Positions 23,341 to 33,672 of a DNA stretch of 64,000 bases are shown here, piece by piece. A program made the position numbers and the translations under genes. Source of the stretch: Candidatus Endonucleibacter bathymodioli. Its GTDB lineage: Bacteria > Pseudomonadota > Gammaproteobacteria > Pseudomonadales > Endozoicomonadaceae. The notes below the pieces were generated by a model. The model worked only from the letters and a program-made list of their open reading frames with translations, had not been told where the DNA came from and ran no database searches. The stretch covers positions 124,001-188,000 of the forward strand of contig JASXSV010000007.1 in assembly GCA_030674915.1 (NCBI GenBank), in the 5' to 3' direction. How positions within the stretch are numbered: position 1 is the first letter of the stretch; every line of letters begins with the position of its first letter.

Positions 23341-26145
23341 ATGATACAGTTACATAGAATATTGCTACTATTTATCTTTATAACAAGCACAGTTTTATTG
23401 TTTTCTTATAATGCTTATGGTGTATATAATAAAAACATAGAACCAACATTAAATTCTTCAAAAACATATTGCAATATACCTAAGAATGTATCTGCATCAG
23501 TAAAATATCTTCTTAAACCTGAAACGTGCGTTTATAATACAGATAACAGAATCGCAATCAACAACATTATCAGAAAATCCCTTAATGGACAACAGCTTGG
23601 CGCACTACAGTATTTTCTAATGAAAGCTATGGAACACCCAACTAAATGTCTGCGTACTCATAATGTAGATAACGTTATTATCTTTTTCACGGCAGCCAAT
23701 AAATGTAAAGACGCTAGTTCCATCAGTAAACTAGCTGATCAACTAGCCACAGGAAAAACCGGAATAGCTAATCATCTTTGGAGTTGTCATGACATATGGC
23801 GTATGAGCACTGCTATTTCCATGCATTCAAGTTATAATATCAGCTATATCCGCAAAATTATTGCGAAGAAGATAGTGCATCCAAATAACGACATGAGCCA
23901 GTGGCAACCTTATCACATCACGAATGCACTCAAGTCCTTAATCGAGGGAAATTCACATAGAGAAGAAAAAGCTTTTGAATATATTGTGGACTATATTGGC
24001 ACAAAAAACTGTAATATAGATCATTGGGGATGTCACAAATTGAGTCTGTTATTTGAATGTCTATCCAAGTCTAAGACTAAAAGATCGGATATAGCCATGC
24101 TCAAGGTGCTTGATATCATTATCGAATCAGAAATATTATATTGTAATGCTAATATCTCAGCAACAATGTTTAGGGCTTTGGTGAGATTGCAAAAGACACA
24201 CTTTTCAGACATAAAAAATGAAGCCTCATATGGAATAGTTATGCAACTTATCATTAATAATTTATCCCTTCCTGAAATAAACTTCATAGACTGTGACGGC
24301 CATACCATAGCAGACACAATGGACGGATTACGGCATATGTCTAAATTAGGATGGCAAAAAAATACCGACAAAGCTAGACAAAGGTGGGCCAAGTTTATCG
24401 TCGAGGAAGATATAAATACATTACCAATGTCTAATAATGACTGGATAATGATAATACGTGGATTAACTAATAACTCGATTGTAGAACAAGAAGCCATGCA
24501 AACTATGGCTGCACATTTTAACGATAGCATAATAATCCCATCACTATGGTCGAGCAGTCAATTATTGCATATTGCAACTGCATTTTCTTATAACCATGGA
24601 CGGCGTATTGAAAAAGCCATTCAGAAAATAGCAAACTTTGCTGCCTCGGCAAATCTAGAGTCTTGGAATACTTTAGATCTTGCAAGACTTGCTAAAGCAT
24701 TGAGTACAAAGACCAGAGACATTCATCACAAGGCAATAGACAATATCGCAGGCCATATTCTGAAGAAATCCATACAGTTTCCCATTATTGATTATATAGA
24801 CCTAGCCTTTACTGTAAGTCTAGGTAAGGGAGATCATTGTCTGGAATTCATCAGATACATCTCCAATGAGGTAGGCGATGACAGCTTCTATTTATTACAT
24901 CTCTCACCTATATTTTTAGCTAAGTTAATCAGTATTGTCAGTAAGGATGATGAGAAATATGCAGAAAAAGCTCTAAACAAGATCACTAATTGTTTGATAG
25001 GTCAGAATACGGAACAGTGGCTAAACTTATCTTCAGAGTACTTAAAACTGATTGCCAATGCATGCAGTAAACATTATCAACTTACTACAGCTATAAGCCT
25101 TCTTCGGCATATTTCTTTCATTCTGATAAATGACAGGATAGATTTATCAGATTGGCCAATTGACACCCTAGAAGTATTACTAAGAACGCTCAATAGTCCT
25201 GATAATGATAACCTGACACAACAATCTTTCAAGAAGATAGTTGCTCAGTTAAATCTCTCTGATACTAAACTGCGAAAATGGTCAATAAATACTTTAGCAT
25301 GCGTGGCTAAAGGAGTAAGTCGATGGCGAGATTATTCCTCTGAAGAGTTTATTGAACGGTTAGCGCATACGTATATGAAGAAGCGAGATTATGATGAAAG
25401 CAAGCATGGAATTACTATTCTACTAGCTATATGTCATCTTCCGATAGACTCAGAAAAAATAATCGAAACAGCTACCGAACTTGCCTTAGTTTTATATAAT
25501 ACGGCGGATTCAAATATGGATACAGAAGACAAACTTTCTTTATTTTGGGCCATAACTCTTTTGGATTTTGTTGCACATGAGGAAGGAAGGGTTAATGTTT
25601 CCAGCATAACAAAAGATATTATTGTTGAACTAACAAAAACAATACCTGAGATCGATCAGGATACAATAAATAAACATACAATATTTTTAGACGAATGGCA
25701 GATAGAATTCATTAATATCATGCATTCCTACCGCGCGGATAAATCAAGTGATATTAGTTTATCCACGTACGATCACGAACCAACATCAATATTGGAGGGT
25801 GATATTCATAGTTTGATCAAAACAACAATTCCCGACTTAAGTGTAGATATCAATTGTCGTGTGAATAAGTTCCCTATTGATATTTTATTAAGCTCAAGGT
25901 CAAAATCAGACAATGTAGTAGTTGAAGTAGATGGACCTCAGCATGTTTTTAAAGATAGTTGCAATAGGCAATATAGGGTAGCGAAAGACCGATTTGTTGA
26001 TTTTGTTTTAGATGAACTACTGGGCTATAAAGTAATACGAATCAATCACCACGAAGCACATGACCATGAGTATAGAAAACTGTTTATCCAGACAATCCTA
26101 GCTATTTTCCCTGATTATGTCAATTATTATTGGAAGTATTGGTAA
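23341..26145 (+). CDS. Secreted RAP-domain solenoid protein 7
   Basis: This 934-residue protein is intact and is the last of the array. The signal peptide (residues 1-28; LLLFIFITSTVLLFS, then NAYG) is nearly identical to that of member 4. Solenoid motifs include ESWNTLDLARLAKALS, LSDWPIDTLEVLLRT and LRKWSINTLACVAKG. The RAP domain at 859-911 reads VVVEVDGPQHVF, DRFVDFVLDELLGYK and IRINHHEA. The C-terminus is longer than in its relatives and ends in aromatic residues (NYYWKYW). The stop is TAA, and no MITE follows; a palindromic-repeat fragment does. Confidence 0.85.
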   Translation: MIQLHRILLLFIFITSTVLLFSYNAYGVYNKNIEPTLNSSKTYCNIPKNVSASVKYLLKPETCVYNTDNRIAINNIIRKSLNGQQLGALQYFLMKAMEHPTKCLRTHNVDNVIIFFTAANKCKDASSISKLADQLATGKTGIANHLWSCHDIWRMSTAISMHSSYNISYIRKIIAKKIVHPNNDMSQWQPYHITNALKSLIEGNSHREEKAFEYIVDYIGTKNCNIDHWGCHKLSLLFECLSKSKTKRSDIAMLKVLDIIIESEILYCNANISATMFRALVRLQKTHFSDIKNEASYGIVMQLIINNLSLPEINFIDCDGHTIADTMDGLRHMSKLGWQKNTDKARQRWAKFIVEEDINTLPMSNNDWIMIIRGLTNNSIVEQEAMQTMAAHFNDSIIIPSLWSSSQLLHIATAFSYNHGRRIEKAIQKIANFAASANLESWNTLDLARLAKALSTKTRDIHHKAIDNIAGHILKKSIQFPIIDYIDLAFTVSLGKGDHCLEFIRYISNEVGDDSFYLLHLSPIFLAKLISIVSKDDEKYAEKALNKITNCLIGQNTEQWLNLSSEYLKLIANACSKHYQLTTAISLLRHISFILINDRIDLSDWPIDTLEVLLRTLNSPDNDNLTQQSFKKIVAQLNLSDTKLRKWSINTLACVAKGVSRWRDYSSEEFIERLAHTYMKKRDYDESKHGITILLAICHLPIDSEKIIETATELALVLYNTADSNMDTEDKLSLFWAITLLDFVAHEEGRVNVSSITKDIIVELTKTIPEIDQDTINKHTIFLDEWQIEFINIMHSYRADKSSDISLSTYDHEPTSILEGDIHSLIKTTIPDLSVDINCRVNKFPIDILLSSRSKSDNVVVEVDGPQHVFKDSCNRQYRVAKDRFVDFVLDELLGYKVIRINHHEAHDHEYRKLFIQTILAIFPDYVNYYWKYW

Positions 26146-26442
26146 GCGAAAAACGAGATAACCCCATGAACCTATCAGTCCTTGATTATCGAGGTGAATG
26201 GGAGCCGTCAAAAAACTCAAAGATTCAAGCAGCATTGGTATATACTGTAACCTTCAATAAGGTCATATATAATATCCACCCTATGGAATAACACTCTTTC
26301 AAGTAACAAGTAAATTCAATTAAGGTGTGCAACCTAGATTTCTGGCTGATATTGCCAAACTAAAATCCAGCCCAGCTCAAAGGACTAGACTATCAACAAT
26401 TCAAGATTTACATCACTACCTACATACATCTTATTTACATTA
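26146..26442. other. Spacer with palindromic-repeat fragment
   Basis: Bases 26151-26215 (gcgaaaaacgagataacccc..., cgaggtgaatggg) resemble 10200-10250 and 30415-30480. I see no gene or clear promoter in the remainder. Confidence 0.4.
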
Positions 26443-27714
26443 ATGCTTTGCAGCAAAACATGCTGGCCAATTAATACGAACAATGGTCATATTTATGAAG
26501 AAAAACTAAAGAAATATTGGACGACAGAGCCTGAACTACAATCAATAATACGGTCAGAAATAATAAAAATTCCAGCAATAAGAAATGAGTTTCACTTCCT
26601 ATCATGCACACATAAAAATAGTTTTTTTAATGACCAGGTTAATAATTTTGTGCATAAAATGAAACGTGACATATCAAATGACAATTACAGAAGCGAATAT
26701 TCTATCCGGTACTATAGTTTTGCAATAGGGTTAATATATGAGATCATGCTACCGGTCGGCGAACTTACAAATAGAGTATATGACCATATTTACAAAGAGA
26801 TGAATAATGGTGAATATAAAAGTCTATGGCTGATTCAAGTTATAAAATCGTTGATCTCCGCACGACATTCATGTTTTAATCCTTGGTTATGCCAAGATTT
26901 TGCAAAATCTCGTGGTCTTGTGCCACAGGAACCATGGTTTAGTGATGAGATAACGGAATCATGGCTCAGTGATATGCAAGAAACAGATTATAATGAGATC
27001 CTTGATAGATATGAAAAGGCATGGAATGCAAAGATAGTAGTGATAAACAAAATCTTCTCTATTATAGATATTTATTTAGGGAAAAATAACCAAAGCTCAA
27101 TAATTACTTATGAAAATAGTTACAAAAATGACATCTGCTTTTACTGTCTTAGTAAAATCCAAGATGCCTATGGGTTAGCTGAGTATACAAACAGATCAGG
27201 AAGTCCATGCAAGCATAATTCATGTGAAAATGGCGCTTCTCCATATCAGTCTTCTTGGTCTAAAATGTTTACAAAAAATAATCCCTATTTACTAGGAATA
27301 AAAAAACATTTGATCTCTGGGGTAGGAAAAGTATCAGATTTTGTTTCATCATCAACAGGGCTTGTAATGCTCAGCATTCTCGTAGGTGGTGGGTGTATTA
27401 TTGGCCTCGAGTGGATATCCGCAAGTATGATTACGACAATCTGTTCTGGAGCAATACTCTATAAAACATACTGTGAGAGAGCTAAAGATAAAGATAATGC
27501 CAAAGCGATTAATAAATATACCACACAGCAACAGCAAGAAGATGATTCACAGCAACAACAAAACGAACCCTATGAGCTGAAAAGAAGCCTTTCACCTACA
27601 ATAATTATTAAGCGTACGCATGATCGTTCTCGGATAAAGAAGCGAACCCTAAGTACCAGAAGGCCTGGGAGGCGACAAACAAGCTCATCCCCATATCCTG
27701 GGTGCAGTAGGTAA
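26443..27714 (+). CDS. Unknown membrane protein with Gln-rich and basic tail
   Basis: This 423-residue protein is not recognised. Residues ~30-270 are soluble-looking and rich in Trp, Tyr and Asn, with Cys residues around CFYCLS and SPCKHNSCE that could bind metal. Residues ~295-345 are hydrophobic ([20 protein letters not shown], then [12 protein letters not shown]) and could form two membrane helices. The tail has Gln runs ([16 protein letters not shown]) followed by an Arg/Lys/Ser-rich end ([14 protein letters not shown]). There is no signal peptide and no good ribosome site before the ATG, so the start is uncertain. Its place between the RAP array and housekeeping genes, and its tail, fit an accessory or host-directed protein; that is inference. 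Confidence 0.6.
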
Positions 27715-27918
27715 TTAGAAGGCGTGAGAGCAGTCAACAATCACTCCGTTTCAAGAGAAATGGGTATAGATTGCTAAGTGACAAGAGAGCGAATGTAATC
27801 ATTAGTCTTGCATACATAGAACAGGTTAACTCAGAACAATGGCGCAATCTTGCGCGTTCCTGTAAACTGCGTGTTCGTTGAAATTTTGGGTTTTTAAAAG
27901 TCGCTAAGAGATGCGTTC

Positions 27919-29082
27919 ATGAGCTTTACCACCTTCGGCCTATCCACTCCTATCCTCCAAGCCGTATCGGAGCAAGGCTATAAGACGCCTTCTCCCATTC
28001 AGCGGCAAGCTATCCCTGCTGTGATGAAAGGACAGGATGTAATGGCTGCTGCCCAGACTGGGACGGGAAAAACAGCTGCCTTTATTCTGCCTATACTGGA
28101 GCGCCTATCGAAAAGTGGACACCCGCAGGGGAATCACGTGCATGCACTAGTATTAACGCCTACTCGGGAGTTGGCTATTCAGATTGGAGAAAGTGCTTTG
28201 CTTTATAGCAAATATTTATCCTTAACTTCCACAGTAGTATATGGAGGGGTTAAGGTTAACCCCCAGATGATGAAATTACGCAAAGGAGTTAATATTCTTA
28301 TCGCAACTCCTGGACGATTACTTGATTTGTATGGTCAGAATGCGGTGAAATTCGGTCAACTGAAGGTCTTAGTGTTAGATGAAGCGGATCGGATGCTGGA
28401 TATGGGCTTTATCCGTGATATTAAAAAAATCATGTCTCTTCTTCCAAAACAACGTCAGAATTTGATGTTCTCAGCAACATTTTCTAATGAAATTAGAACC
28501 TTAACCAAAGGTCTGCTGCGTAACCCTGTAGAAATCTCGGTCACCCCAAGAAATACTACTGCAACAACGGTAAAACAATGGATTCACCCAGTTGATAAAA
28601 AGCGGAAATCGGCATTACTTACCCACTTGATTCACGACAGACAATGGCAGCAAGTGCTTGTGTTTACCAGAACCAAACATGGAGCCAACAAACTCACACG
28701 TTATCTAGAAGGAGAAGGTATAGGTGCAGCAGCTATTCACGGTAATAAAAGCCAAGCTGCACGTACTAGGGCTCTGGCTGGATTCAAAAATGGTGAGGTT
28801 CGTATTTTAGTGGCAACGGATATTGCAGCACGAGGCCTAGATATTCAACAATTACCCCACGTGGTGAATTTTGATTTACCTAATATCCCTGAAGACTACG
28901 TTCATAGAATTGGTCGAACTGGCAGGGCTGGTTCCACAGGTCAAGCTATATCATTGGTCAGTGCCGATGAGTTCAAGCAGCTTTCAGATATTGAGCGCCT
29001 GATCCGGAAGACTCTGTCTCGCAAAATTATTGATGATTTTGAGCCTGAGCATGACCTTCCCGTATATAGAGTACGCCGTTAA
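27919..29082 (+). CDS. rhlE: DEAD-box RNA helicase, RhlE-like
   Basis: This 387-residue ATP-dependent RNA helicase has all core motifs: Q motif ([14 protein letters not shown]), Walker A ([12 protein letters not shown]), Ia (PTRELAIQI), DEAD in [17 protein letters not shown] in [11 protein letters not shown], motif IV ([15 protein letters not shown]), motif V ([20 protein letters not shown]) and motif VI ([10 protein letters not shown]). It is close to the minimal core, so it lacks the long basic tails of many RhlE proteins. It acts in the cytoplasm on structured RNA, in ribosome assembly or with RNA decay. It stands alone, with repeats on both sides. The exact paralogue (RhlE versus a related DEAD-box protein) is not certain. 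Confidence 0.88.
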   Translation: MSFTTFGLSTPILQAVSEQGYKTPSPIQRQAIPAVMKGQDVMAAAQTGTGKTAAFILPILERLSKSGHPQGNHVHALVLTPTRELAIQIGESALLYSKYLSLTSTVVYGGVKVNPQMMKLRKGVNILIATPGRLLDLYGQNAVKFGQLKVLVLDEADRMLDMGFIRDIKKIMSLLPKQRQNLMFSATFSNEIRTLTKGLLRNPVEISVTPRNTTATTVKQWIHPVDKKRKSALLTHLIHDRQWQQVLVFTRTKHGANKLTRYLEGEGIGAAAIHGNKSQAARTRALAGFKNGEVRILVATDIAARGLDIQQLPHVVNFDLPNIPEDYVHRIGRTGRAGSTGQAISLVSADEFKQLSDIERLIRKTLSRKIIDDFEPEHDLPVYRVRR

Positions 29083-29825
29083 CCGAGTTACTCTAAAAAA
29101 TAAGCTCGTCTATAGTCGTTACCATTAGCGGAGTGAGGTTGTCATCTCGACTTACCACAATAACTTAATACTCGTAGACTGATAGCTTGTAGCTTACTCA
29201 CACCTACGATAATGGGCACCTCTCTTGGTAGCGTTCTGAACTAAACCCAACGGATTGGCTACAACAATATTTCCCAAAAATACCGACATTTAGAAAATGG
29301 TGGGAAAATCCGTAAAGCTCCTTAATTCTCACTTAAGAAATAAGCTTTAACTCAAAAATCCTAACCAATTACCGAATGAGCATAGCTGATCAACTAACTT
29401 AAACTATGGCGTGCTTAGGATTTACATCCTTGAGGTATTGTCTCAAGTCAGAACTATAAGCTGGTTAAGATTTATACTAACGAATGCAACAAGGAAAATA
29501 AAAGATAAAGCTATTAAAGAGAGTTATAACCTAATGGTTTCAGAGAATACTCATGTAAACTCATTCGGATATGAACCAGCCCTAAATATGAGTAATAACA
29601 AGTTAAAGAAACTTTACGTACACACTAAGCCCTTAAACTATTTAATTATTCTACAAGACTTCCGTTACGGCGTGTGACACCGTGCCATACGAGGTATTTT
29701 TAAAGCATAAACTCCACCAATAAATCATTATGAATAAACCAAACAAGCTTGGACAATTCTACTTGTTCAACGCAATACTATTGTTGAGCAATTACAGAAT
29801 GATAACGGCTTGATTTTACAGAAAA
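29083..29825. other. Long spacer with palindromic repeat
   Basis: A palindromic repeat occupies ~29108-29225 (cgttaccattagcggagtga... actcacacctacgataatgg). An 88-codon open frame at 29411-29677 has no ribosome site and no recognisable family, and I do not support it as a gene. Nothing else is visible. Confidence 0.45.
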
Positions 29826-29902
29826 TGGTGGGCCCGGAGTGACTTGAACACTCGACCTGCCGATTATGAGTCGGATGCTCTAACCAACTGAGCTACGGGC
29901 CC
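29826..29902 (-). tRNA. tRNA with CAU anticodon (Met or Ile2)
   Basis: On the minus strand this folds as a standard tRNA: acceptor GGGCCCG pairing with CGGGCCC, D-arm GCTCAGTTGGTTAGAGC, anticodon loop CTCATAA, T-arm GAGTG-TTCAAGT-CACTC, and an encoded CCA. The CAU anticodon means elongator Met or a lysidine-modified Ile2. The anticodon-arm sequence CGACUCAUAAUCG resembles Ile2 tRNAs, so I leave both open. Confidence 0.9.
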
Positions 29903-29937
29903 AAAACTGTTTACTTAAGTATTGTTTTATACCTGTC

Positions 29938-30068
29938 ACCAGTGGAAGCGAGAGTAGGTACAAACGAGCGAAGCCTCATGAGCATGCCAGTAGCAGGTGA
30001 TTGGGGTGAGTGAGATCAGCACCCCTTCACACTCAAGGAAAATGGCTACAAACTGTACCACCACTGGT
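29938..30068. repeat. Palindrome-ended repeat next to the tRNA
   Basis: The segment is bounded by caccagtgg (29938) and ccactggt (30061), with the interior motif gtaggtacaaacgagcgaag and a ggtgagtgag arm as in other spacers. It may have inserted between the tRNA and a tRNA remnant. Confidence 0.4.
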
Positions 30069-30072
30069 CTCA

Positions 30073-30118
30073 ATATTATGAACCCAGTAGTACTCTAACC
30101 AACTGGACTATAGCCCAA
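30073..30118 (-). pseudogene. Decayed 5' half of a tRNA (CAU-like)
   Basis: The minus strand reads gggctatagtccagttggtt followed by agagtactactgggttcata. It keeps a tRNA D-arm (AGTCCAGTTGGTTAGAGT) and a TTCATAA loop but no matching 3' half. It looks like a partial duplicate of the neighbouring tRNA. Confidence 0.5.
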
Positions 30119-30563
30119 AAGGTTGGGAGTATATGCGCAATCAGGCCAATACACCAACCCTTTTTCCGGTTTTCATAACCAGTATGTTAAAGGAATAAGA
30201 ATATTAACTGAGCTCCCTTATCATTAAGCACTCTATTCTCATGGAGTTTCACCTGCCTCTGCACTATCTTTAGTATGCAGCAGAACTCCACGATATCCAT
30301 AGTCTATGATTATGCTAACACTGAAAACAGAGAAAATGACACTAAAAAGCCATTTTTTTAATCTTTCTTTTTCAAATTATTGATCCATAGCATAACAGTT
30401 ACAATAGAAGATGCGGGTAGGCGACAAACGAGACAACCGCCATAGCCTCAGAATAATAGGCTATCGTGATGAGTGAAGCCGCCAACACCACAACTTGTAT
30501 ACACTATAAAGATGACTTCTGAGCACAGGCTGCTCTTCATGAGGAAAAAATAAGGAGAACCTG
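30119..30563. other. Spacer with palindromic-repeat fragment
   Basis: Bases ~30410-30490 carry the repeat seen near 10200 and 26151 (ggcgacaaacgagacaaccg). The ribosome site AAGGAGAA of the next gene is at the end. There is no gene. Confidence 0.4.
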
Positions 30564-31751
30564 TTGACTGTTTTTAGATCTCTACTAATTATTGCATTTC
30601 TTTTTGCTGGAGGGCTCTTTGCAGGATGGTGGCTCCATGATTACTTTGAGGTACAATCCCCCTCGAACTCGCTAACTCAAAAGCCTAGCGCGCCTTCTCA
30701 GTCTGATAACATTGACAAACCTGCGCTTACAGAAAAGAAAACATTTGCTGCAGATACTCAAATGTTTCAACATTATTTGGATGAAGAGCAATTTGATGAT
30801 GCTTTGACGCTTTATCAAGAGTATGAAAATGCAAACTCAGAATTATTATTGCAGCTCCGGTCTGTGCTTATGGATACACTGACTCGATGGCAAAATAATG
30901 GCAATTTTGACCTATGCATTCGTGTCCTTGAACGCTTTACCCAATATTACTATCAAGATACTGAATTGCTGAAGATTCAGATAGCGGTGCTAGAAAGTAA
31001 CCAAAATATCATTCAGGCTATTGAATTTTGTCTGTCAGCAAGCCTTCTCGCAACCAGGGAAAGTGATTTGGAGTACTTCAATCAAAACTCTCGCCGCTTA
31101 GCAAAGCTTTTATTTGATCAACAACAATATGGAGCTATTGAAAATAATTTACTTTTGTTTCAGAAGCTAACATCTACAGAGCCAGATTATGCTTTTTACC
31201 ACTATGCTCTGGCCGAGATCTATCTTGCCATTGGCGACAAAGAAAGTGCAGCTGGTGAACTTGCGATCCTTAAGCTTGATCGTGAATTTGGTCACAAAGC
31301 ATCGAAGACTCTTACGGAGTTGTTTCCGACTCCGCCAGAGCCACCGAAGAGGAAAAACCCAAAAGCTATCCCTTTAACAGCATATGGGCAACACTTTATT
31401 GTAACAGTAAAAATAGGTGACAAAAATGGAGCTACGGCTGCCTTGTTAATTGATACAGGAGCTTCGCTGACGACCCTTCCTTCTCAGCTATTGCGGGAAC
31501 TTACGGAAAAAAAACAAGCTTCACTCAGTGGGTATCTTGAGCTAAAAACAGCGAATGGCATAAGATTTTCACAACTGTATACCCTTAAATTATTTCAGAT
31601 TGGCGGGCAATTGCTGAAAAACATTGAGGTTGCTGAACTTGACGTGGAACCAGGAGGGCATTCCAATGGCTTGTTGGGAATGAACGTGCTGAGTAAATTC
31701 ATGTTTCACATAGATCAAAATAGCCAAACCCTTATTCTTATTCCTAGGTAA
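30564..31751 (+). CDS. Membrane-anchored aspartic protease (retropepsin-like) with helical middle
   Basis: This is a 395-residue protein. It starts at TTG (30564), supported by AAGGAGA a few bases upstream. Residues 1-28 form an N-terminal membrane anchor (LLIIAFLFAGGLFAGWWLHD). Residues ~60-245 are helical, with TPR-like spacing (ALAEIYLAIGDKESAAGELA). Residues ~275-395 form a clan AA retropepsin-like domain, with the catalytic motif LLIDTGASLTTLP and the second signature GLLGMNVLSKFMFHID. Bacterial relatives of this type are periplasmic or membrane proteases of unclear substrate. It lies alone between repeats, so no operon partner hints at its target. Confidence 0.78.
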   Translation: MTVFRSLLIIAFLFAGGLFAGWWLHDYFEVQSPSNSLTQKPSAPSQSDNIDKPALTEKKTFAADTQMFQHYLDEEQFDDALTLYQEYENANSELLLQLRSVLMDTLTRWQNNGNFDLCIRVLERFTQYYYQDTELLKIQIAVLESNQNIIQAIEFCLSASLLATRESDLEYFNQNSRRLAKLLFDQQQYGAIENNLLLFQKLTSTEPDYAFYHYALAEIYLAIGDKESAAGELAILKLDREFGHKASKTLTELFPTPPEPPKRKNPKAIPLTAYGQHFIVTVKIGDKNGATAALLIDTGASLTTLPSQLLRELTEKKQASLSGYLELKTANGIRFSQLYTLKLFQIGGQLLKNIEVAELDVEPGGHSNGLLGMNVLSKFMFHIDQNSQTLILIPR

Positions 31752-31794
31752 TGCTATGATGCATAGTTGAGGGTATATTTTTTGTTTCTTAAAC

Positions 31795-31925
31795 CATCAG
31801 AGATTACATCGATACTCGTTACCATTGAAGGTGCAAGCAGACTACACACGTTCTAACCCCCGTAATCTACGAATAGAGGTGATGGGGATGAGTAGCGCAA
31901 ACTCCTTCAATGGAAATGGATACAT
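31795..31925. repeat. ~120 bp palindromic dispersed repeat
   Basis: The left arm gttaccattgaaggtgcaag and the right arm ctccttcaatggaaatggat are near-perfect complements, enclosing the variable centre cgtaatctacgaatagaggt. This is the clearest copy of the family. Confidence 0.65.
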
Positions 31926-31991
31926 CTACTTGTTGGTGTCCGTCCGTGGCTAAGCGGGCAGCATTTACTAATAACTGAAATAGAAAACTTC

Positions 31992-33485
31992 ATGCAAGAA
32001 TGGTTAATAGCTGTAGTTTGTGTACTTGTGATATTACTCATTTCTGGATTTGTGTTTGTGCGCTTATCTCGCAAGCCCAGAAACAGTGATAACTCAGCGC
32101 CACCAAATAGCAACTTCGACGTTGATCCACTCATATCTGGAGCATCCTCTGTCGCAGTTAACGCTTTTAAAGAGATAGAACCGCAATTCCTGATCCCCAG
32201 AGAGAAGCATCCTGTATCCCGAAAAAACATCAGTGACAACGCCCTAAAGGTTTTACACAGACTAACTAACCACGGATATGATGCTTATCTGGTAGGGGGT
32301 TGTATCAGAGATTTATATCAGGGACTTCGACCCAAAGATTTTGATGTAGCAACTAGCGCAACTCCTGAAGAAGCACGAAGAGTATTTCGTAACTCCAGGC
32401 TAATTGGTCGACGATTCAAGCTAGTTCATATTCTGTTTGGACGGGAAACTATTGAGGTGGCTACCTTCAGAGCTAGTCATGATGCAGATGAACCATCCTC
32501 TGACAGGTCTCAACACTCCAAGTCTGGCCGTATCCTGCGTGATAATGTCTACGGCTCTATGCAAGACGATGCTCAGCGTAGAGACTTCACTATTAATGCG
32601 CTTTATTATGATATTCGTGACTTCACCGTTACAGATTATTATGACGGAGTTAATGATATTGAACAAAAACAAATTAGACTAATTGGCGATCCCCTGCGCC
32701 GATATCATGAAGATCCCGTAAGGATGCTGCGCGCTATTCGTTTCGCCGCCAAACTTCACTTTAATATTTCTGAAGAAACGGCCGCCCCAATACATGACCT
32801 TGCGTGTCTGCTAAGAGACATTCCTGCTGCACGACTGTTTGACGAAGTACTCAAGTTGCTACAATTAGGACAAGGTGTCGAAACTTTTAAACTTTTACGT
32901 GAGTACCGCTTGCTAGATCACCTTCTCCCAGCAACGAGCGAATGCCTTAATGCGCAGGACAAATACGTTGCAGAGTTGATTAATCAAGGACTGATGAGTA
33001 CAGATAATCGAGTTAAAAACAACATGTCTGTAACTCCTGCGTTTTTGTTTGCTACGTTATTATGGGGTCCCATGACCAGGCTAGCAAGAGACATAGAAAA
33101 GCAGAAAACTCCTCCCATACCAGCCATGCAACAAGCCGCCACTATCGTACTGGAAAATCAGTCCGGTCATACAGCAATACCTAGACGATTTTCCGTTGCT
33201 ATAAAAGATATTTGGGACTTACAGATTCGCTTGGTACGCAGACAGCCTCGTGTCGTCGAGTCATTATTGGAGCATCAGCGTTTCAGGGCTGCTTATGATT
33301 TTCTGATATTAAGGGAAGCATCAGGGGAGCTACTTGATGGCGCGGGCCAGTGGTGGACCGATCTACAGGAGTCTACGGATATACCGCAAAGGATCAGCAC
33401 ATTGCATGAACGAAAGCATCATAACATTAGCAAGAAGAAACATTATCGAAAATGCAGACCAAAAAAACCGGATCGTAATTTTTAA
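31992..33485 (+). CDS. pcnB: Poly(A) polymerase I with N-terminal membrane helix
   Basis: This 497-residue PcnB adds poly(A) tails to RNA 3' ends and so promotes their decay. From residue ~58 it follows the family closely: IPREKHPVSRKNISDNALKV, the nucleotidyltransferase signature YLVGGCIRDLYQGLRPKDFD, GRRFKLVHILFG, EVATFRA, RRDFTINALYYD, and the RNA-binding part EDPVRMLRAIRFAAKL. The C-terminus has FRAAYDFLILREASGE. Unusually, residues 1-27 are strongly hydrophobic (LIAVVCVLVILLISGFVFV), followed by RLSRKPR, which predicts a membrane anchor not normal in PcnB. The ribosome site before the ATG is weak, so a later start is possible. The usual neighbour folK is absent. Confidence 0.9.
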   Translation: MQEWLIAVVCVLVILLISGFVFVRLSRKPRNSDNSAPPNSNFDVDPLISGASSVAVNAFKEIEPQFLIPREKHPVSRKNISDNALKVLHRLTNHGYDAYLVGGCIRDLYQGLRPKDFDVATSATPEEARRVFRNSRLIGRRFKLVHILFGRETIEVATFRASHDADEPSSDRSQHSKSGRILRDNVYGSMQDDAQRRDFTINALYYDIRDFTVTDYYDGVNDIEQKQIRLIGDPLRRYHEDPVRMLRAIRFAAKLHFNISEETAAPIHDLACLLRDIPAARLFDEVLKLLQLGQGVETFKLLREYRLLDHLLPATSECLNAQDKYVAELINQGLMSTDNRVKNNMSVTPAFLFATLLWGPMTRLARDIEKQKTPPIPAMQQAATIVLENQSGHTAIPRRFSVAIKDIWDLQIRLVRRQPRVVESLLEHQRFRAAYDFLILREASGELLDGAGQWWTDLQESTDIPQRISTLHERKHHNISKKKHYRKCRPKKPDRNF

Positions 33486-33672
33486 AAAATTGCTCCCTAG
33501 GAGCTTGTCGGACTTTACCTCAATAATATGAGATAAACACCTCAGCATAACCAACGACTTTAGCCACAGTCTTTAAACAATCCTAATTTTGTAAGCCATT
33601 ACGAAGCTTACCAGAGCATGTAACACAAAATTGTGGGTTGCCCAGAAATCAACTGTCTGTAGGAGTAGTGCC

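Noticed and set aside
29411..29677. 88-codon open frame after the helicase
   Set aside because: No ribosome site, no recognisable motif, in a repeat-rich spacer; coding status unsupported.
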